The notes under the pieces: model-generated
Told to the model about the DNA's origin: nothing
Database searches by the model: none
Seen by the model: the letters and a program-made list of their open reading frames with translations, nothing else
Shown here: in pieces, positions 7,170 through 14,800 of the stretch
Layout: the number at the start of each line of letters is the position of its first letter
Numbering within the stretch: position 1 is the stretch's first letter
Assembly: GCA_026386835.1 (NCBI GenBank)
Contig: JAPLMV010000253.1
Span: forward strand, 1-27,909
Length of the DNA stretch: 27,909 nucleotides
Direction: 5' to 3'
Source of the DNA: Planctomycetota bacterium
GTDB lineage: Bacteria; Planctomycetota; Phycisphaerae; Sedimentisphaerales; Anaerobacaceae
Translations under genes and position numbers: made by a program

Positions 7170-8072
7170 TCAATGGATGACTTTATTTAGTGGGTAGGTG
7201 ATTATTCCTGATGCCCCTGCCCGTTTTAAGGCGGGAACCAGCGAACGTTCGATTTCATTTTCGATAATCACTTCTATCGCTACATAGTTGCTGTCGGCCA
7301 GGCTCGAAATAGTCGGGCTTTTTTCCGCAGGCAGAACTTTCAGTATCGAATCGAGGTCGGCTTTTTTTACATTCAGCTTAAGACCTACTCTGCTTCTGGC
7401 GTCTATTGCGGCATTGAGCAGTATAGATATATTCTCGATTTTTTCGCGTTTGAATTTATCCTGCCATGCCTGTTTGTTGGCAATAAACCTTGTTGTGGAT
7501 ATTATAACGGTATCGAGGACACGCAGGTTGTTTGCCCGCAGAGATGAGCCGGTTTCCGTGAGCTCGACTATCGCATCAACAAGCCGGGCCTTTACCTCGG
7601 TAGCACCCCAACTGAATTCCACTTTTACGTCGATTTTTTTATCTGCAAAGTATTTTCTGGTAACATTGACAAGTTCTGTGGCAATGAGCCCGCCCGCGAG
7701 GTCCTGGGGTTTTGTTTTGTCGGATTCGCATGGTACCGCCAGCACCCATTTGGCCGGTTTGGATGTGCTTTTACTGTAATTAAGCTGACAGACTTCCACA
7801 ACATCGCTGCCGTTTTCCATTATCCAGTCGTGGCCGGTAATCCCCGCATCGAGAATGCCGTCACTGACATATCTGCTCATTTCCTGTGCACGAAGCATGA
7901 CCGGATGCAGCTCTTCATCGTCGATGCGTGGAAAATAACTTCGTTCAGAATCAACGATATGAAGCCCTGCCTTGTCGAAAAGCTCTATAGTTGCCTTCTG
8001 GAGACTTCCTGCGGGTATACCAAGCTTCAATATTTTTTCAGATGATTTAAGCAATGGTTTCTTCCTTTTCAC
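7170..8072 (-). CDS. hisG: ATP phosphoribosyltransferase, long form
   Basis: HisG condenses ATP and PRPP in the first step of histidine synthesis. The catalytic lobes show L-K-L-G-I-P-A-G-S-L near the start and D-A-G-I-T-G-H-D-W near residues 75-83. E-L-T-E-T-G-S-S-L-R-A-N near 169-180 is the PRPP-binding loop. A C-terminal regulatory domain (about 230-300, ending G-A-S-G-I-I-T-Y-P) marks the long, homohexameric, HisZ-independent form. The first start, GTG at 8072, overlaps the preceding gene by 26 nt. A TTG at 8054 is better placed, with GGAAG 6 nt upstream, so the true protein may be six residues shorter. It is the last gene of the nusA-infB-rbfA cluster, an unusual place for a histidine gene; no other his gene is nearby. 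Confidence 0.93.
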   Translation of the reverse strand: MKRKKPLLKSSEKILKLGIPAGSLQKATIELFDKAGLHIVDSERSYFPRIDDEELHPVMLRAQEMSRYVSDGILDAGITGHDWIMENGSDVVEVCQLNYSKSTSKPAKWVLAVPCESDKTKPQDLAGGLIATELVNVTRKYFADKKIDVKVEFSWGATEVKARLVDAIVELTETGSSLRANNLRVLDTVIISTTRFIANKQAWQDKFKREKIENISILLNAAIDARSRVGLKLNVKKADLDSILKVLPAEKSPTISSLADSNYVAIEVIIENEIERSLVPALKRAGASGIITYPLNKVIH

Positions 8073-8736
8073 CTTTTGTTTTTGCTGCTGTTTTTACTTT
8101 TGTCTTTCCGGCAGTTTTCTTTGCGCCGGCTTGTCCTGACTCGCTTTCATGCCGCAGGAGGGCATAAAACTCATACGCATTATCAGCAGAAATTTGCCTT
8201 GCCAAAAAGCCTTCTATATCCTGCTCGTCCGATTCAGGATGAACGAACTGATTTATTTTGAGATATTCAACCATCCTTTTCGTAATAGGGATTGCATGTG
8301 CCTGCAGGGAGGTCAGCATACAGTAATCAATAATGAATTTATTTGTGCCTGGTATTTTCTCAAGAACATCCCTGGCAGGGCGTTTGCCGATTTTTTTCAA
8401 CGGCTCGAGACTGACAGTATTGTTTTCTTTGAAAATGTTCCTTAGGATACCTAAAAGTGCAGATGCCGTATTTTTCATAACAGGGTTGTTTGCTTCGAGC
8501 ATGTCTAAAATTTCCATGGTCAGAGAAACACGCAAATCATTCAGGTCGGCAAAATTCTGCGTCATTCTTTTCATCGCCGATTGTGTCTCTGTTTCGGTCA
8601 TATTTTCGCTGATAACGGCATAGACCAGCGCATCAAGCGGCTCGTCATAAGAAACCTTTGCAGGTTTTGGATATTTATTTTTCAGGGAATGGTAGAGCTT
8701 TTGTACTTTTTTGGAATATTCTTTGCTATCTTTCAT
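8047..8736 (-). CDS. Endonuclease III-like HhH protein lacking catalytic residues
   Basis: The 229-residue protein follows the HhH-GPD fold of base-excision glycosylases: P-L-D-A-L-V-Y-A-V-I-S-E-N-M-T-E (33-48) aligns with the start of the Nth fold, and I-P-G at 128-130 marks the helix-hairpin-helix. The Nth catalytic lysine aligns with Phe134 (T-N-K-F-I-I), although Lys133 is adjacent. The catalytic aspartate of V-D-T-H aligns with Pro150 (A-I-P-I-T-K). The four cysteines of the iron-sulphur cluster are absent. The tail (about 205-226) is Lys/Ala/Thr rich and probably binds nucleic acid. The ATG follows the rbfA stop by 3 nt, so the two are co-translated. A non-catalytic nucleic-acid-binding role linked to translation is an inference. 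Confidence 0.7.
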   Translation of the reverse strand: MKDSKEYSKKVQKLYHSLKNKYPKPAKVSYDEPLDALVYAVISENMTETETQSAMKRMTQNFADLNDLRVSLTMEILDMLEANNPVMKNTASALLGILRNIFKENNTVSLEPLKKIGKRPARDVLEKIPGTNKFIIDYCMLTSLQAHAIPITKRMVEYLKINQFVHPESDEQDIEGFLARQISADNAYEFYALLRHESESGQAGAKKTAGKTKVKTAAKTKGEKEETIA

Positions 8737-8739
8737 ATT

Positions 8740-9120
8740 TTACGTCTCATCAATCGAGTCGTCCACATTCGGCTTAGCGACCGCCTTTTCGATAATGGTC
8801 ATAATTTCAAGGGTTTTCTTAAACTGCTCATCCATATAGAAACTCAAAATGGGGCAGAATTTACCGCTGACTCTGTCACCCATCAGTGACTGTATCCGTG
8901 TCCTTGCGTGATTTATTGCTGCAAAGGTTTTTTTCTGCATGACTTCATCGCCGCCGAAAATACTAACGTACACATCGGCAGTTTTCAAATCAGGGGCGAC
9001 CTCGACCCTGGTAACGCTTGTAAACCCCTCAATGCGAGGATCGCTGAGATGATTGGCAATAGCGTCGCTGACCGCCTCTTTTATTACCCGCGCCACTTTT
9101 TCCTGTCTTCTTGTCGCCAT
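8740..9120 (-). CDS. rbfA: Ribosome-binding factor A
   Basis: RbfA is a KH-fold factor needed for maturation of the 5' end of 16S rRNA and for cold adaptation. The 126-residue length is normal. Family blocks are visible: R-R-Q-E-K-V-A-R-V-I-K at the N-terminus, D-P-R-I-E-G-F-T-S-V-T-R-V-E-V-A-P-D-L in the middle and the A-D-V-Y-V-S-I-F-G strand. It follows infB after 33 nt. That gap is very AT-rich, contains TATAATA right at the infB stop and has no clear Shine-Dalgarno site, so weak initiation or a near-leaderless internal transcript is possible. The ATG at 9120 is the only sensible start. Confidence 0.93.
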   Translation of the reverse strand: MATRRQEKVARVIKEAVSDAIANHLSDPRIEGFTSVTRVEVAPDLKTADVYVSIFGGDEVMQKKTFAAINHARTRIQSLMGDRVSGKFCPILSFYMDEQFKKTLEIMTIIEKAVAKPNVDDSIDET

Positions 9121-9153
9121 ATATAATTTACTGTTATAGAATATATTTAATTA

Positions 9154-9798
9154 TTATAGTGTTCTGGCCACCTCAATGATTTCAAAGAAATCAAAGACAT
9201 CGTCGAGTTTAACATCGTCGAATTTGGCCAGTTTTATGCCGCATTCCATACCGGCCTTGACCTCTCGGACATCGTCCTTGAGATGCTTTAAGGACTCAAT
9301 GGCAAGGTCGTCCTTTATCACGACATTGTTACGTATCAGACGCACTCTTGCCTTCTTTTTCACAAGACCGTCATTGACAATGCAGCCGGCCACAGTGCCG
9401 ACCTTTGAAACCTTGAATATATTTCGTACAGTGGCTCTGCCAAGACTCTTTTCCTGCTCTTCCGGATCCAGCAGGCCGACCATTGATTTTTTCAAATCTT
9501 CGGTGATGCGGTAAATGATGGTATATGTTCTTATGTCGACACCTTTGGCCTCAGCAATCCTGGCTACATGTTCATCGGCAACAACGTTAAATCCGATTAT
9601 GATGGCATTGGATGCCTCGGCGAGAACTACATCGCCTTCAGTGATTCCGCCTGTTGATGCGTGCAGAATCTTGATTTTCACTTCGGCGGTACTGAGTTCA
9701 GAGAGGTATTTCATCAATACATCGACCGAGCCCTGGAAATCGGCTCGAATAATAATATTCAAATCTTTTACATTGCCTGCTTCTATCTGGCTGAACAA
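9154..9798 (-). CDS. infB: Translation initiation factor IF-2, C-terminal part (after frameshift)
   Basis: This frame encodes the last third of IF-2: the end of domain II, then domain III (V-K-D-L-N-I-I-I-R-A-D-F-Q-G-S-V) and domain IV with the fMet-tRNA-binding C2 module (S-K-V-G-T-V-A-G-C-I-V, G-M-E-C-G-I). It ends at a normal position with E-I-I-E-V-A-R-T-L. In intact IF-2 the stretch D-N-L-F-S-Q-I directly continues the region where the upstream frame stops. Restoring one A to the AAA run at 9815-9817 (minus strand) joins the two frames. The only start is a TTG inside that conserved stretch, so separate translation is improbable. Confidence 0.9.
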   Translation of the reverse strand: MFSQIEAGNVKDLNIIIRADFQGSVDVLMKYLSELSTAEVKIKILHASTGGITEGDVVLAEASNAIIIGFNVVADEHVARIAEAKGVDIRTYTIIYRITEDLKKSMVGLLDPEEQEKSLGRATVRNIFKVSKVGTVAGCIVNDGLVKKKARVRLIRNNVVIKDDLAIESLKHLKDDVREVKAGMECGIKLAKFDDVKLDDVFDFFEIIEVARTL

Positions 9799-11780
9799 AT
9801 TGTCGACAGCGATGTTTCCCTCGTGCGTACCTGGTTTTCCACGGCTGCAATCTTAGCCCTATTGATATCCCCCATGCAGTAAAACCTGTCACCTGCCTGC
9901 GGGACGGCACTGAGGCCGGTTATTTCCACCGGCATGGAACTCGTTGCAGTCTTTATGGTTTTACCAAAACTGTTTTTGAGGGATTTAACTCTGCCGTGGG
10001 CATTGCCTGCCAATATCGCATCGCCTTTGCTTAATTTGCCTTCCTTGACTAACAACGTGGCTACTACACCCTTTTGAGCCGACATTTTTGCTTCGACAAC
10101 CCAGCCTGTCGCAGGAATGGTATCGTCGGCCTTGAGTTCAAGTAAATCTGCCACATAATCAAGATGTTCGAGCAAATCATTTATGCCGACACCTGTTACC
10201 GCACTTGTTTTCACAACTTCGGTCTGTCCGCCCCATTCGATTGGCACTAATCCGTGCTCAGAAAACTGGGAGTAAATGCGGTTTATATCGCAGCCTGGCA
10301 AATCGATTTTATTAAGTGCTACAATAATGGGCACCCCTGCCGCCTTTGCATGATTCAACGCCTCTATCGTTTGAGGCATCATTCCGTCGTCAGCGGCAAC
10401 TACAAGCACCGCCACGTCGGTCATATTGGCGCCTCTGGCACGCATAGCAGTGAATGCTTCGTGGCCTGGTGTATCGAGGAATGTTACCCTGCTGTTGCCA
10501 CGAACAATCTGATATGCACCGATATGCTGGGTTATGCCGCCTGCCTCCCCTGCTGCCACCTGAGTTGAGCGAATTTTATCCAGCAGACTTGTCTTGCCGT
10601 GGTCGACATGGCCGAGCATTGTCGCCACAACCGAACGTTTTGTCAGGTGTTCTCTGGTGCGATTTTCAAATTCATCGTGTATAATCTGTTCAGCGGTCTT
10701 TCTGTGCTCAACGGTCAATTCCGTACCAAATTCCATTGCAATCAATTCTGCCATTTGAGAACTGATGACTTGATTGGCGGTAGCCATTACACCCTGCTGC
10801 ATCAACTTAAATACAATATCAGATGTTTTGACAGCCAGTGCCGCCGACAAATCTTTTATTGTGATTGGCTCTTTAACGGTAGCTTTTCCCGGTCTGACCG
10901 GAGCAGCTGGAGCAGCCGACTGGGACTTGCTTTCGATTTTCCGCGTCGGTTTTGAACGCAGCCCCTCACCGCCTGCAGCAGTAAGCCTGGCCCGCCTTTC
11001 CTCGAGGTCTCTTTCCCGTCGCTGATTGGCGAATTTGGACTTTTTGGCTGCTTCTGCATCCACTTCATCGTGACGGCGCCCATGCGTCCTATCTTTGGGG
11101 CGTTTCGGTCCGTGCTTTTTGTCTTTTACACCAGGTGAATCATCTTCCACAACTTTGTCTATTAACAGAGTTGCCACCGGTTCACTATATCTGGGCTTTG
11201 GCCTAAATCTCGAAACCGGGCGCTGCGTTTCAGGTTCAGGTTTTTCGATTCTGACAACCGTAGGGCCGCTTAACTTGGCAGGCCTTGGTCTTTCGAGCAT
11301 TGGTCCGCCAGGTTTTATCGGCTCAGGTTTTCGATCTATGGGTTTTTTCTCCGCGGGTTTGACCTCTACCAGCTTTTCCTCTATCACAGCACTCGCGGTT
11401 TCCTGCGTGGGAGGCATCGTTTCCGCTGTAACGGCGGCAACCAATACAACAGGGGTCTCAACAGCAGGCTGGACAACCTGCGGCGGAGCTTCAATTATCG
11501 GCTCAACCGGTTTCTCCTGCTGCACTTCCGCAGGCACTGGCTCTTTGGTCTTCGGTTTTTTGACACGTACCTTTTCAAGGTCCACCTTTTGGCCTGTTTC
11601 CACTGCCGTGGTGTGTTCGCCATCACTAAACCATTCACGAATAGTCGCAGCAAGGCCCACAGAAATCACCGACATATGAGTCTTGACGTCTGTAATATTC
11701 TCGGCCTGGCATTTTTCGACAATGGCAGTGCTCTTTACACCAAGTTCCTTGGCCAAAATGTAAACTTTCGTAGAAGCCAA
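9783..11780 (-). CDS. infB: Translation initiation factor IF-2, N-terminal part (before frameshift)
   Basis: IF-2 delivers initiator fMet-tRNA to the 30S subunit and promotes subunit joining using GTP. Residues 1-52 form a first IF2_N domain. Residues 55-300 form a Pro/Glu/Lys-rich linker, and 303-356 a second IF2_N domain. The G domain follows: G1 G-H-V-D-H-G-K-T (390-397), G2 G-G-I-T-Q-H (414-419), G3 D-T-P-G-H (436-440) and G4 N-K-I-D (490-493). The start is TTG at 11780 with GGAG 5 nt upstream. The frame ends at 9783 after about ten foreign residues (T-S-L-S-T-I-C-S-A-R). It begins 38 nt after nusA. Because IF-2 is essential, an error in the sequence is more likely than real loss. Confidence 0.95.
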   Translation of the reverse strand: MASTKVYILAKELGVKSTAIVEKCQAENITDVKTHMSVISVGLAATIREWFSDGEHTTAVETGQKVDLEKVRVKKPKTKEPVPAEVQQEKPVEPIIEAPPQVVQPAVETPVVLVAAVTAETMPPTQETASAVIEEKLVEVKPAEKKPIDRKPEPIKPGGPMLERPRPAKLSGPTVVRIEKPEPETQRPVSRFRPKPRYSEPVATLLIDKVVEDDSPGVKDKKHGPKRPKDRTHGRRHDEVDAEAAKKSKFANQRRERDLEERRARLTAAGGEGLRSKPTRKIESKSQSAAPAAPVRPGKATVKEPITIKDLSAALAVKTSDIVFKLMQQGVMATANQVISSQMAELIAMEFGTELTVEHRKTAEQIIHDEFENRTREHLTKRSVVATMLGHVDHGKTSLLDKIRSTQVAAGEAGGITQHIGAYQIVRGNSRVTFLDTPGHEAFTAMRARGANMTDVAVLVVAADDGMMPQTIEALNHAKAAGVPIIVALNKIDLPGCDINRIYSQFSEHGLVPIEWGGQTEVVKTSAVTGVGINDLLEHLDYVADLLELKADDTIPATGWVVEAKMSAQKGVVATLLVKEGKLSKGDAILAGNAHGRVKSLKNSFGKTIKTATSSMPVEITGLSAVPQAGDRFYCMGDINRAKIAAVENQVRTRETSLSTICSAR

Positions 11781-11818
11781 AATATCTCCAATCTTTAATG
11801 CTGAAAAGTCGGGGCTAA

Positions 11819-13039
11819 TTAATCCTTGCTATCAGGTATCTGTGTCTGCTTTAGTAAAAAACTATCGGCCTGTTTATGCTTGGATTCTGAGGCCAGGAGT
11901 TTGGCATCTTCGACCGCAGCGGCAACGATTTTCTCGGCCATAGCAGCATCAATACCCAACTCTTTAACCAGCGGGTCGGTTCCCACCTCATCCAAATCCA
12001 GAACGGATATAATTCCGAGTGCTATCAATTTATCGACTATTCTTTCGTCTGCACCTTCGACACCTTTGACGCAATTAGTCAGTCTCTCAATGCCCTGATT
12101 GTACTCATTGGGCGTAAGGATATCGATGTCCCAGCCAGTCAATCTGGCAGCGAGCCGAACGTTCTGTCCATGCTTACCGATGGCAAGACTAAGCTGGTCC
12201 TCATCGACAACGACGGTGGCCCTGCCCAATTCAAAGCATAAAGCTGTTTCGCTAACCTTGGCAGGCATAAGCCCGTTAGTTATAAGGACCTGTGAGGATT
12301 CGTTCCACCGGACAATATCTATTTTCTCGCCGCCCAGCTCATCGACTATGTTCTTAATCCTGCTTCCTCTAACGCCGACACATGCACCGACTGGGTCAAC
12401 CTTTTCATCAGACGATGCGACAGCCACCTTTGTACGATAGCCTGACTCGCGGGCCAGTGCCCGAATTTCAATGATGTTTTCGGCAATTTCCGGTACCTCA
12501 AGCTCGAAAAGCCTGCGGATAAAATCAGGATGCGTGCGGGAAAGGATGATTTTGATCTGGTTGGAAATCTCCTTGACATCGAGAATCAGGCATCTAATCC
12601 TTTCGCCCGGCCGATGGGTTTGTCCCATTATCTGTTCTGATTTGGGCATAAAGCCCTCAGTACGATGATTCAAACTGACAATCAACGTTCCGCTTTCATA
12701 CCGTACAACCGCGCCGCTGATGATATCGCCTTTTCGCTGCATAAAATCAGTATATATGCTGTCCCTCTCGTCGGCTTTGATTTTTTGAATCATTACCTGC
12801 TTTGCGGTCTGTGCTGGTATTCTGCCTAATTGTTTGATGTCAATCTGCTGGCCGTTCTTAGAAGCAGTAACCTCTCCGCCGGCTCGGTCGATGTGGACGA
12901 CTATTTCACTGTCCATTTCGCCAAAATGCTTCCTGACCGCAGAAATCATCGCTTCTTCGAGGTCGGCGAATATTGATTCCTTGTCAATATTCTTGTCGCG
13001 GGCGATATTATCGATTATCCTTACTAATTCCTGATTCAT
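11819..13039 (-). CDS. nusA: Transcription termination/antitermination factor NusA
   Basis: NusA binds RNA polymerase and modulates pausing, intrinsic termination and antitermination. The N-terminal polymerase-binding domain starts M-N-Q-E-L-V-R-I-I-D. An S1 domain follows (G-D-I-I-S-G-A-V-V), then two KH modules (C-V-G-V-R-G-S-R-I-K and A-I-G-K-H-G-Q-N-V-R-L-A). The C-terminal helical repeat contains L-D-L-D-E-V. I chose the ATG at 13039, preceded by AGGAAGCAGAAG, because it matches the family start. The frame stays open for 20 more codons to an ATG at 13099, but those codons run through the leader terminator hairpin and look non-coding. It is the first gene of the minus-strand operon; rimP, the usual first gene, is absent here. 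Confidence 0.95.
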   Translation of the reverse strand: MNQELVRIIDNIARDKNIDKESIFADLEEAMISAVRKHFGEMDSEIVVHIDRAGGEVTASKNGQQIDIKQLGRIPAQTAKQVMIQKIKADERDSIYTDFMQRKGDIISGAVVRYESGTLIVSLNHRTEGFMPKSEQIMGQTHRPGERIRCLILDVKEISNQIKIILSRTHPDFIRRLFELEVPEIAENIIEIRALARESGYRTKVAVASSDEKVDPVGACVGVRGSRIKNIVDELGGEKIDIVRWNESSQVLITNGLMPAKVSETALCFELGRATVVVDEDQLSLAIGKHGQNVRLAARLTGWDIDILTPNEYNQGIERLTNCVKGVEGADERIVDKLIALGIISVLDLDEVGTDPLVKELGIDAAMAEKIVAAAVEDAKLLASESKHKQADSFLLKQTQIPDSKD

Positions 13040-13060
13040 TTTTCTTCTGCTTCCTAATAA

Positions 13061-13093
13061 AACAAAAAGTGGAAACCAATACAGTTTCCACTT
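13061..13093 (-). terminator. Intrinsic terminator in the nusA leader
   Basis: On the minus strand, AAGTGGAAAC (13093-13084) and GTTTCCACTT (13076-13067) form a perfect 10-bp stem with a 7-nt loop. TTTTTGTTTT follows immediately, overlapping the end of the stem slightly. It lies only about 25 nt upstream of the nusA start. In this position it can act only on transcripts heading into nusA, which suggests attenuation. Confidence 0.75.
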
Positions 13094-13100
13094 CATCACA

Positions 13101-13145
13101 CAAAAACAAACAGAGGTCGTAGTTTTTTCAATACTACATCATCTG
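13101..13145 (-). terminator. Second, upstream terminator-like hairpin in the nusA leader
   Basis: On the minus strand, CAGATGATGTAGT (13145-13133) pairs with ACTACGACCTCTG (13123-13111): 13-nt arms with two mismatches, one G-T pair and a 9-nt loop. It is followed by TTTGTTTTTG (13110-13101). It is less GC-rich at the base of the loop than a textbook terminator. It stands in tandem with the stronger hairpin just downstream. Confidence 0.55.
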
Positions 13146-14256
13146 CCTCCGACAGCAAAAAACCTCGGTTTCCTGGCCACGAAGTAGAAACACTGATTCC
13201 CAAGCCACCACTTGCGCACAATCGCAGTCGAGCAATACTGTTATAGCTCTAATACGCACAGTTCGCTAATCCTGTTAATGCCATTGTTCAGCACCTTTAC
13301 TTTAGTTTGGCGGCTATTAATCTTTACAATCGAACACATTATGATAATCGTCCGGTTCAAAAATAACAACAAATTTTTCCCATTTTTTTTTATAGTGGAT
13401 AACGTCGGCGCATTGAAAACATTCGGTGTTAAAATGGGCAAGGGGTTTTGGCGGGAAGGAAGAAGTTTAAAAGTTAATCCGTCTGCTGCGGATAAAAGCT
13501 AAAAAAACAAAACTGCTTTACATAAGTTCTTATTTGGTAAGATGGGGAATATTTTGGTGTAAAATTGTCGTTACTCGTTAGCAGGTAAGGGGTTAAGGTG
13601 AATTTTGTGGCTTGCAAAAAATGACAAAAAATGACACGAATTGAGCATTTTTTGACAAAAATAGCGCACTTTCTAACTCTTTTTTACACTTTTTTACAAA
13701 AAAAATCGGCTTTTTGACAGGCACGTTAAAAAAAGACCACCTGTGTTAAGTTGTTAAAATAGGTAGAATGGGAAAGATTTTTTTAGCCACAGAGCTCACC
13801 GAGAACACAGAGGGGTTTTTAGTTTAAGAAAAAATTTTTCAATACGAAAACCGCGAAAGGGACACGAAGAAATTTTAGACGCTGATTACGCAAGATTAGC
13901 GCAGATTTACGCAGGTTTTTTCGGCGGTTTGTCCTCGAAAAAATTTGCTTAAAAAAGCAAGCTTTTACCACAAATTTTAACTCGGCCAAGATTGCATAAA
14001 AGAAATGCAATCGGACTCGAAAGTCCAGCCGACAAAAATAGTCGCTCGTATCTCGTGGTTGGACGGCAAAACGATTGAGAAGAGAGTTTTGAGTTCGTAG
14101 TTCATAGTTCATAGAAAGACGCAAGACAAAAGAGGCAAAAGTAAAGAGAGTTTTGAGTTGGGGAAATAGCATTTAGCATATAGCGGATGTTGCTGGAAAA
14201 GAAAAAATAAGCACAGAGTCCACCGATTCGAACAAAATTCTGTTATTTCCAAAATG
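13146..14256. other. Gene-poor, AT-rich region of word-like repeats
   Basis: No credible gene is seen; the 96-codon frame at 13212-13502 lacks a ribosome site and family features. The first ~110 bp are probably nusA leader. From 13610 to 13730 there are repeated ATGACA and TTTTTGACA words and long T/A runs. From 13785 to 13915 three repeat-word blocks stand side by side: ACACAGAG-type (13785-13814), CGCGAAAGGGACACGAAG (13850-13867) and ATTACGC/ATTAGCGC/TTTACGC words (13878-13915). AGTTCGTAGTTCATAGTTC words occur near 14092-14112. Confidence 0.6.
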
Positions 14257-14270
14257 CTACCTTTAGGTAG
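14257..14270. promoter_or_regulatory. Inverted repeat upstream of the XRE regulator gene, candidate operator
   Basis: CTACC-TTTA-GGTAG is a perfect 5-bp inverted repeat about 50 nt upstream of the regulator start. TACAAT (14293-14298) downstream could be a -10 element, which would put this palindrome near the -35 position. Autoregulation by the XRE protein is a plausible inference. Confidence 0.35.
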
Positions 14271-14318
14271 TCGATTGATAGATAGCAAAGAATACAATCT
14301 AACAAAGGAGTTTTTTGT

Positions 14319-14528
14319 ATGGATGACATCACAGTAAGGGTCGGGTTCAGGATTCGCCGGATTCGGGAACACAAAGGCATATCGCAGGAAGAACTTGCTG
14401 GCCGAGCGGATTTGCACCGCGCATATATTGGCCAGATCGAACGCGGCGAAAAAAATATAGGTGTGAGAAATTTGGAGAAGATCGCCAAAGCGATGGAGCA
14501 AACATTATGGATAAAATTGTCGAATTGA
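14319..14528 (+). CDS. XRE-family helix-turn-helix transcriptional regulator
   Basis: The 69-residue protein is a single Cro/C1-type DNA-binding domain: I-R-R-I-R-E-H-K-G-I-S-Q-E-E-L-A-G-R-A-D-L gives helices 1-2, and R-A-Y-I-G-Q-I-E-R-G-E-K-N the recognition helix and turn. Its size and L-H-R-A-Y-I-G-Q-I-E-R-G-E core resemble the controller proteins of restriction-modification systems. AAAGGAG lies 8 nt before the ATG, a strong ribosome site. The stop overlaps the start of the next small gene by 22 nt. An inverted repeat at 14257-14270 could be its operator. It probably regulates this module, and no other DNA-binding protein is nearby. Confidence 0.88.
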   Translation: MDDITVRVGFRIRRIREHKGISQEELAGRADLHRAYIGQIERGEKNIGVRNLEKIAKAMEQTLWIKLSN

Positions 14529-14746
14529 AACTTCCCAGCCTTTTTGTAGGGCAACTTCTTGATTGTCTAACAATTGCCGTAGAAGACTGGCATCGAACGA
14601 AACTCTACCATGAAAGTGGGTATGTTGACCCCGAAGAGCCGTGCATTCGAGAATGCAGTGACGCGTACGAAGCGGAGCAAATTGAAAATTATTACAAGCA
14701 AATCATTGCTGAAATCGAAAAGCAGCTTGACAAGCAAGGTGGATAA
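14507..14746 (+). CDS. Small acidic protein overlapping the XRE gene, function unknown
   Basis: The 79-residue product is acidic and mostly helical by eye (E-A-E-Q-I-E-N-Y-Y-K-Q-I-I-A-E-I-E-K-Q). I do not recognise the family. Its ATG lies inside the regulator gene with GGAG 8 nt upstream, so the two are likely translationally coupled. There is no signal peptide and no metal-binding motif apart from two Cys. Small coupled proteins next to XRE regulators are often antitoxins or accessory subunits of defence modules, but nothing in the sequence proves that here. Confidence 0.65.
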   Translation: MDKIVELKLPSLFVGQLLDCLTIAVEDWHRTKLYHESGYVDPEEPCIRECSDAYEAEQIENYYKQIIAEIEKQLDKQGG

Positions 14747-14800
14747 CACCGTAACGGCTGAAACAATTTTCGTATCTGCCCAAATCTTCCCTAAAAATTA

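Noticed and set aside
9811..9822. GGGAAAC slippery heptamer in infB, as evidence of programmed -1 frameshifting
   Set aside because: The zero frame reads A-GG GAA AC-A, not G GGA AAC, so tandem slippage would not re-pair, and infB frameshifting is not known. A missing A is simpler.
11095..11679. 194-codon plus-strand frame opposite infB
   Set aside because: It mirrors the low-complexity Pro/Lys/Glu linker of IF-2, giving a Ser/Thr/Gly-rich artefact.
13039..13099. A longer NusA with the N-terminus M-M-K-W-K-L-Y-W-F-P-L-F
   Set aside because: Those codons run through the perfect leader hairpin, and the standard NusA start follows with a good ribosome site.
13146..13260. A tRNA or other known structured RNA in the nusA leader
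   Set aside because: No cloverleaf, T-arm consensus or other RNA signature could be found by eye.
13212..13502. 96-codon plus-strand frame
   Set aside because: No ribosome site, no family features, and it lies in repetitive AT-rich DNA.
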